The notes beneath the pieces are model-generated. The model did not search any database. It was not told where the DNA came from and saw only the letters and a list, made by a program, of their open reading frames with translations. From Gammaproteobacteria bacterium (lineage in GTDB: Bacteria > Pseudomonadota > Gammaproteobacteria > Nitrosococcales > Methylophagaceae): DNA of 18,370 bases. Each line of letters begins with the position of its first letter. Position 1 is the first letter of the stretch. The position numbers and the translations under genes were made by a program. The DNA lies in the NCBI GenBank assembly GCA_003645385.1, contig QNEY01000009.1:1-18370 (forward strand). The letters run 5' to 3'. This document shows, in pieces, positions 16,362 through 18,370 of the stretch.

Positions 16362-17270
16362 ATGAGTTTAAATACAGAGCGGGCATCACATATTGCACAG
16401 GTTTTAACCGAAGCTTTACCCTATATCCAGAATTTTTCAGGAAAAACATTGGTGATCAAATATGGTGGTAATGCCATGGTTGATGAAGATCTGAAAAATA
16501 GCTTTGCTCGTGACATCGTGTTGCTAAAGGCAGTTGGAATCAATCCAATTATTATTCATGGTGGTGGCCCTCAAATTGGGGACTTATTGAATCGTATCGG
16601 TAAAGAAAGCAATTTTATCGAAGGCATGAGAGTGACTGACAGTGAGACCATGGATGTTGTGGAAATGGTGCTGGGCGGCCAAGTTAATAAAAGTATCGTA
16701 AACTTGATCAATACTCATGGTGGTAGAGCAGTGGGACTGACAGGCAAAGATGGCGGTTTAATTTGTGCTGAAAAGTTACATGTTTCACGTAATAATGATG
16801 AGCCAGCAATAAATGTACCTGAATTGATTGATTTAGGTCATGTTGGAAAAGTAAAAAGTATTGATACCAGCGTGATTGACATGTTGATTCATAGTGATTT
16901 TATACCAGTTATTGCACCTATTGGTGTTGGCGTGAATGGCGAATCATACAATATTAATGCTGATTTAGTGGCAGGAAAGATAGCGGAAGTCCTGCAAGCA
17001 GAAAAATTAATATTATTGACCAATACTGCCGGTTTATTAGATAGTGATGGTAAGTTATTGACAGGATTGAACACTAAACAGGTTAATGAATTAATTGCTG
17101 AAGGCGTAATTTATGGAGGGATGTTACCTAAAATAGGGTGTGCTTTGGATGCAGTGCAAGCAGGTGTGACAACTGCGCATATTATAGACGGGCGTGTACA
17201 ACATGCTGTGTTATTAGAGATGTTTACAGATCAGGGTGTTGGAACCTTGATCCGTGGGGGCTGGCAATGA
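16362..17270 (+). CDS. argB: N-acetylglutamate kinase, arginine-inhibitable type
   Basis: ArgB phosphorylates N-acetyl-L-glutamate with ATP, the second step of arginine synthesis. The 302 residues contain the amino-acid kinase motifs KYGGNAM (from Lys33), IIIHGGGPQIG (63-73) and the GLTGKDGG segment. The roughly 25-residue N-terminal helix before the first strand is the element that joins dimers into the arginine-sensitive hexamer; E. coli-type insensitive enzymes lack it. His273, Glu286 and Gly292 have the same spacing as the arginine-site signature His268-Glu281-Gly287 of the Thermotoga enzyme. Feedback inhibition by arginine is therefore likely. The start is weakly served by a ribosome site but lies 6 bp after algC, so coupling is likely. 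Its stop overlaps the slmA start in ATGA. Confidence 0.97.
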   Translation: MSLNTERASHIAQVLTEALPYIQNFSGKTLVIKYGGNAMVDEDLKNSFARDIVLLKAVGINPIIIHGGGPQIGDLLNRIGKESNFIEGMRVTDSETMDVVEMVLGGQVNKSIVNLINTHGGRAVGLTGKDGGLICAEKLHVSRNNDEPAINVPELIDLGHVGKVKSIDTSVIDMLIHSDFIPVIAPIGVGVNGESYNINADLVAGKIAEVLQAEKLILLTNTAGLLDSDGKLLTGLNTKQVNELIAEGVIYGGMLPKIGCALDAVQAGVTTAHIIDGRVQHAVLLEMFTDQGVGTLIRGGWQ

Positions 17271-17884
17271 GTGAACAGGAACGGCAAACTAGGGCCGAAG
17301 TGAAACAATCACGCAAGCAAGCTATTTTGGAAGCATTAGCACTGGAATTGGAACATCATCCTGGCGAACGTATTACCACAGCCCAACTGGCGAAAGCTTT
17401 AAATGTTTCTGAGGCAGCGCTCTACAGACATTTCCCTAGTAAAGCCAGAATGTTTGAAGGCTTAATAGAGTTTGCTGAAGATACTATTTTTAGCATGATA
17501 ACTAAAATCTTGGAAGATGATAAAAATGCAGTGTCACGGTGTGAGAAAATAACCACATTATTACTGGGTTTTAGTGCTAAGAATCCTGGTATTAGTAGTA
17601 TTCTGATAGGGACTGCCCTGACTGGTGAAACAGAGCGACTACGCCAGCGTGTGAATCAGTTTTTTGAACGATTAGAAACACAGTTTAGACAAATTTTACG
17701 AGAGAGAGAGTTAACATTAACTGAAGCTGGTGGACGTCCTGTGAATGAAACGGCAAACTTATTGCTTACAATTGTTGAAGGTCATATGCAACAGTTTGTT
17801 CGAAGTGGTTTCCGTCAATCACCACTGAATGGCTGGGAACAGCAGTGGCAGTTATTAACTAATATTTTAAAGGTATATGCGTGA
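17267..17884 (+). CDS. slmA: Nucleoid occlusion factor SlmA
   Basis: SlmA is a TetR-type protein that binds DNA sites spread over the chromosome and, when bound, breaks up FtsZ polymers so the septum does not close over the nucleoid. The 205 residues begin with a basic/charged helix, then the helix-turn-helix at about 36-57 with the near-invariant VSEAALYRHFPSK (47-59), followed by RMFEGLIEFAEDTI, and later the RVNQFFERLETQFRQILRE helix. These agree closely with E. coli SlmA (198 residues). The ATG at 17267 is chosen: GGGGG is 6 nt upstream, family N-termini agree, and a longer frame upstream only reads through argB out of frame. It overlaps argB by 4 bp and the next gene by 4 bp (GTGA). Confidence 0.96.
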   Translation: MSEQERQTRAEVKQSRKQAILEALALELEHHPGERITTAQLAKALNVSEAALYRHFPSKARMFEGLIEFAEDTIFSMITKILEDDKNAVSRCEKITTLLLGFSAKNPGISSILIGTALTGETERLRQRVNQFFERLETQFRQILRERELTLTEAGGRPVNETANLLLTIVEGHMQQFVRSGFRQSPLNGWEQQWQLLTNILKVYA

Positions 17885-18330
17885 TAAAAATTGCCATCAT
17901 CAGTCTTAATGCCAAAGCAGAAATATTATTGTTGGCACAACACACTGAAATGAAAATTAGTCATATTGTTCCGTCAACACTCGAACAAGTGGTACAACAA
18001 GTAGCAGACCTAGCTCCAAATATTATCGTTATTGATCATGAGTTGGATAATGTCAGTGCAGATGTTTTATGTCATTTTCTGAATAAACAGTGCCCAGATG
18101 CACGAAGCATTATGTTGGTTGAAACTCAGCCAAGTTTTGAAATGTTAGAGAACTCGGGGTTTAAGGTGCGTGGTTTTCTTACTACTGAGCAACGTCCATT
18201 GTTAGCAAAAGCTATTAGAGTTGTACATGATGGGGAAGCATGGCTACCAAGGAAGTTAGTGGCTGATATGCTTAATCACTTTGCTGCGTCATTTATCAAT
18301 GTCGAAGATCCTAAGTTATCAGTGGTTTAA
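17881..18330 (+). CDS. Receiver-like protein with degenerate phosphorylation pocket, no output domain
   Basis: The 149 residues have the alternating strand/helix pattern of a response-regulator receiver: IAIISLN, IIVIDHELD, SIMLVET, VRGFLTT, then a helix AIRVVHDGEAWLPRKLVADML resembling the linker of NarL/LuxR-type regulators. Asp52 sits where the phosphoacceptor should be. The acidic pair normally after strand 1 is replaced by Ser8-Leu9-Asn10, and the lysine of the strand-5 loop is replaced by Thr. The chain stops where a LuxR helix-turn-helix would begin, and the following 40 bases contain no such motif in any frame. It starts with GTG at 17881, overlapping slmA in GTGA, with AAGG 7 nt upstream. 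It may be a stand-alone pseudo-receiver or a truncated regulator; the partner is unknown. Confidence 0.7.
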   Translation: MIKIAIISLNAKAEILLLAQHTEMKISHIVPSTLEQVVQQVADLAPNIIVIDHELDNVSADVLCHFLNKQCPDARSIMLVETQPSFEMLENSGFKVRGFLTTEQRPLLAKAIRVVHDGEAWLPRKLVADMLNHFAASFINVEDPKLSVV

Positions 18331-18370
18331 AAAATACTACCATACTCATAAGAAGCTTAAGATGTTTAGA

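Noticed and set aside
17138..17266. 43-residue upstream extension of SlmA
   Set aside because: This is argB read in another frame; ATG 17267 has a good ribosome site and the family N-terminus.
17267..17884. SlmA binding site (GTGAGTACTCAC-like) near slmA
   Set aside because: Only half-matches such as GTGAGT occur; no palindromic full site was found in the window.

Overview
The window looks like ordinary AT-rich chromosomal DNA from a non-enteric gammaproteobacterium. The main reasons are the co-directional series coaBC - dut - long algC - argB - slmA, SlmA itself (a gammaproteobacterial nucleoid-occlusion factor), an arginine-sensitive type ArgB, and ClpB colinear with the E. coli protein. 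The lineage cannot be fixed from sequence alone; a Methylophaga/Cycloclasticus-like or other low-GC gammaproteobacterium is only a guess. I see no rRNA, tRNA, CRISPR array, insertion sequence, integrase or phage gene.

Left part (1-5177): the 3' part of an AsmA-family gene enters from the left edge. A short spacer follows that may hold a decayed coding fragment. Next is a minus-strand patatin-like phospholipase, divergent from clpB. The 93-102 bp between those two genes carries a clear sigma-32 (heat-shock) promoter for clpB.

Middle part (5194-10027): two minus-strand genes, DUF1631 then a short-chain dehydrogenase, with a 19-bp palindrome between them. An orphan CheR-type methyltransferase diverges from DUF1631. 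Its stop codon overlaps the stop of a convergent DUF4126 membrane protein.

Right part (10086-18330): eight plus-strand genes packed tightly enough to be one operon or a few nested ones: Nif3-like metal protein, YihY/BrkB membrane protein with a C-terminal winged helix, coaBC, dut, a membrane-anchored phosphomannomutase/phosphoglucomutase, argB, slmA and a degenerate receiver-like protein. From YihY onward every junction overlaps or is under 30 bp. The jobs covered are coenzyme A synthesis, dUTP removal, sugar-phosphate supply for surface polysaccharide, arginine synthesis and division-site control.

Several translation starts were moved downstream from the longest possible ORF (clpB, DUF1631, DUF4126, Nif3, coaBC, dut, slmA) because of Shine-Dalgarno placement or agreement with family N-termini. 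I found no convincing undescribed multi-gene system. The best leads are the DUF1631/orphan-CheR divergent pair, the sensor-like periplasmic domain fused to the AlgC enzyme, the receiver-like protein without phosphorylation pocket or HTH, and the overlapping heat-shock/patatin promoters.
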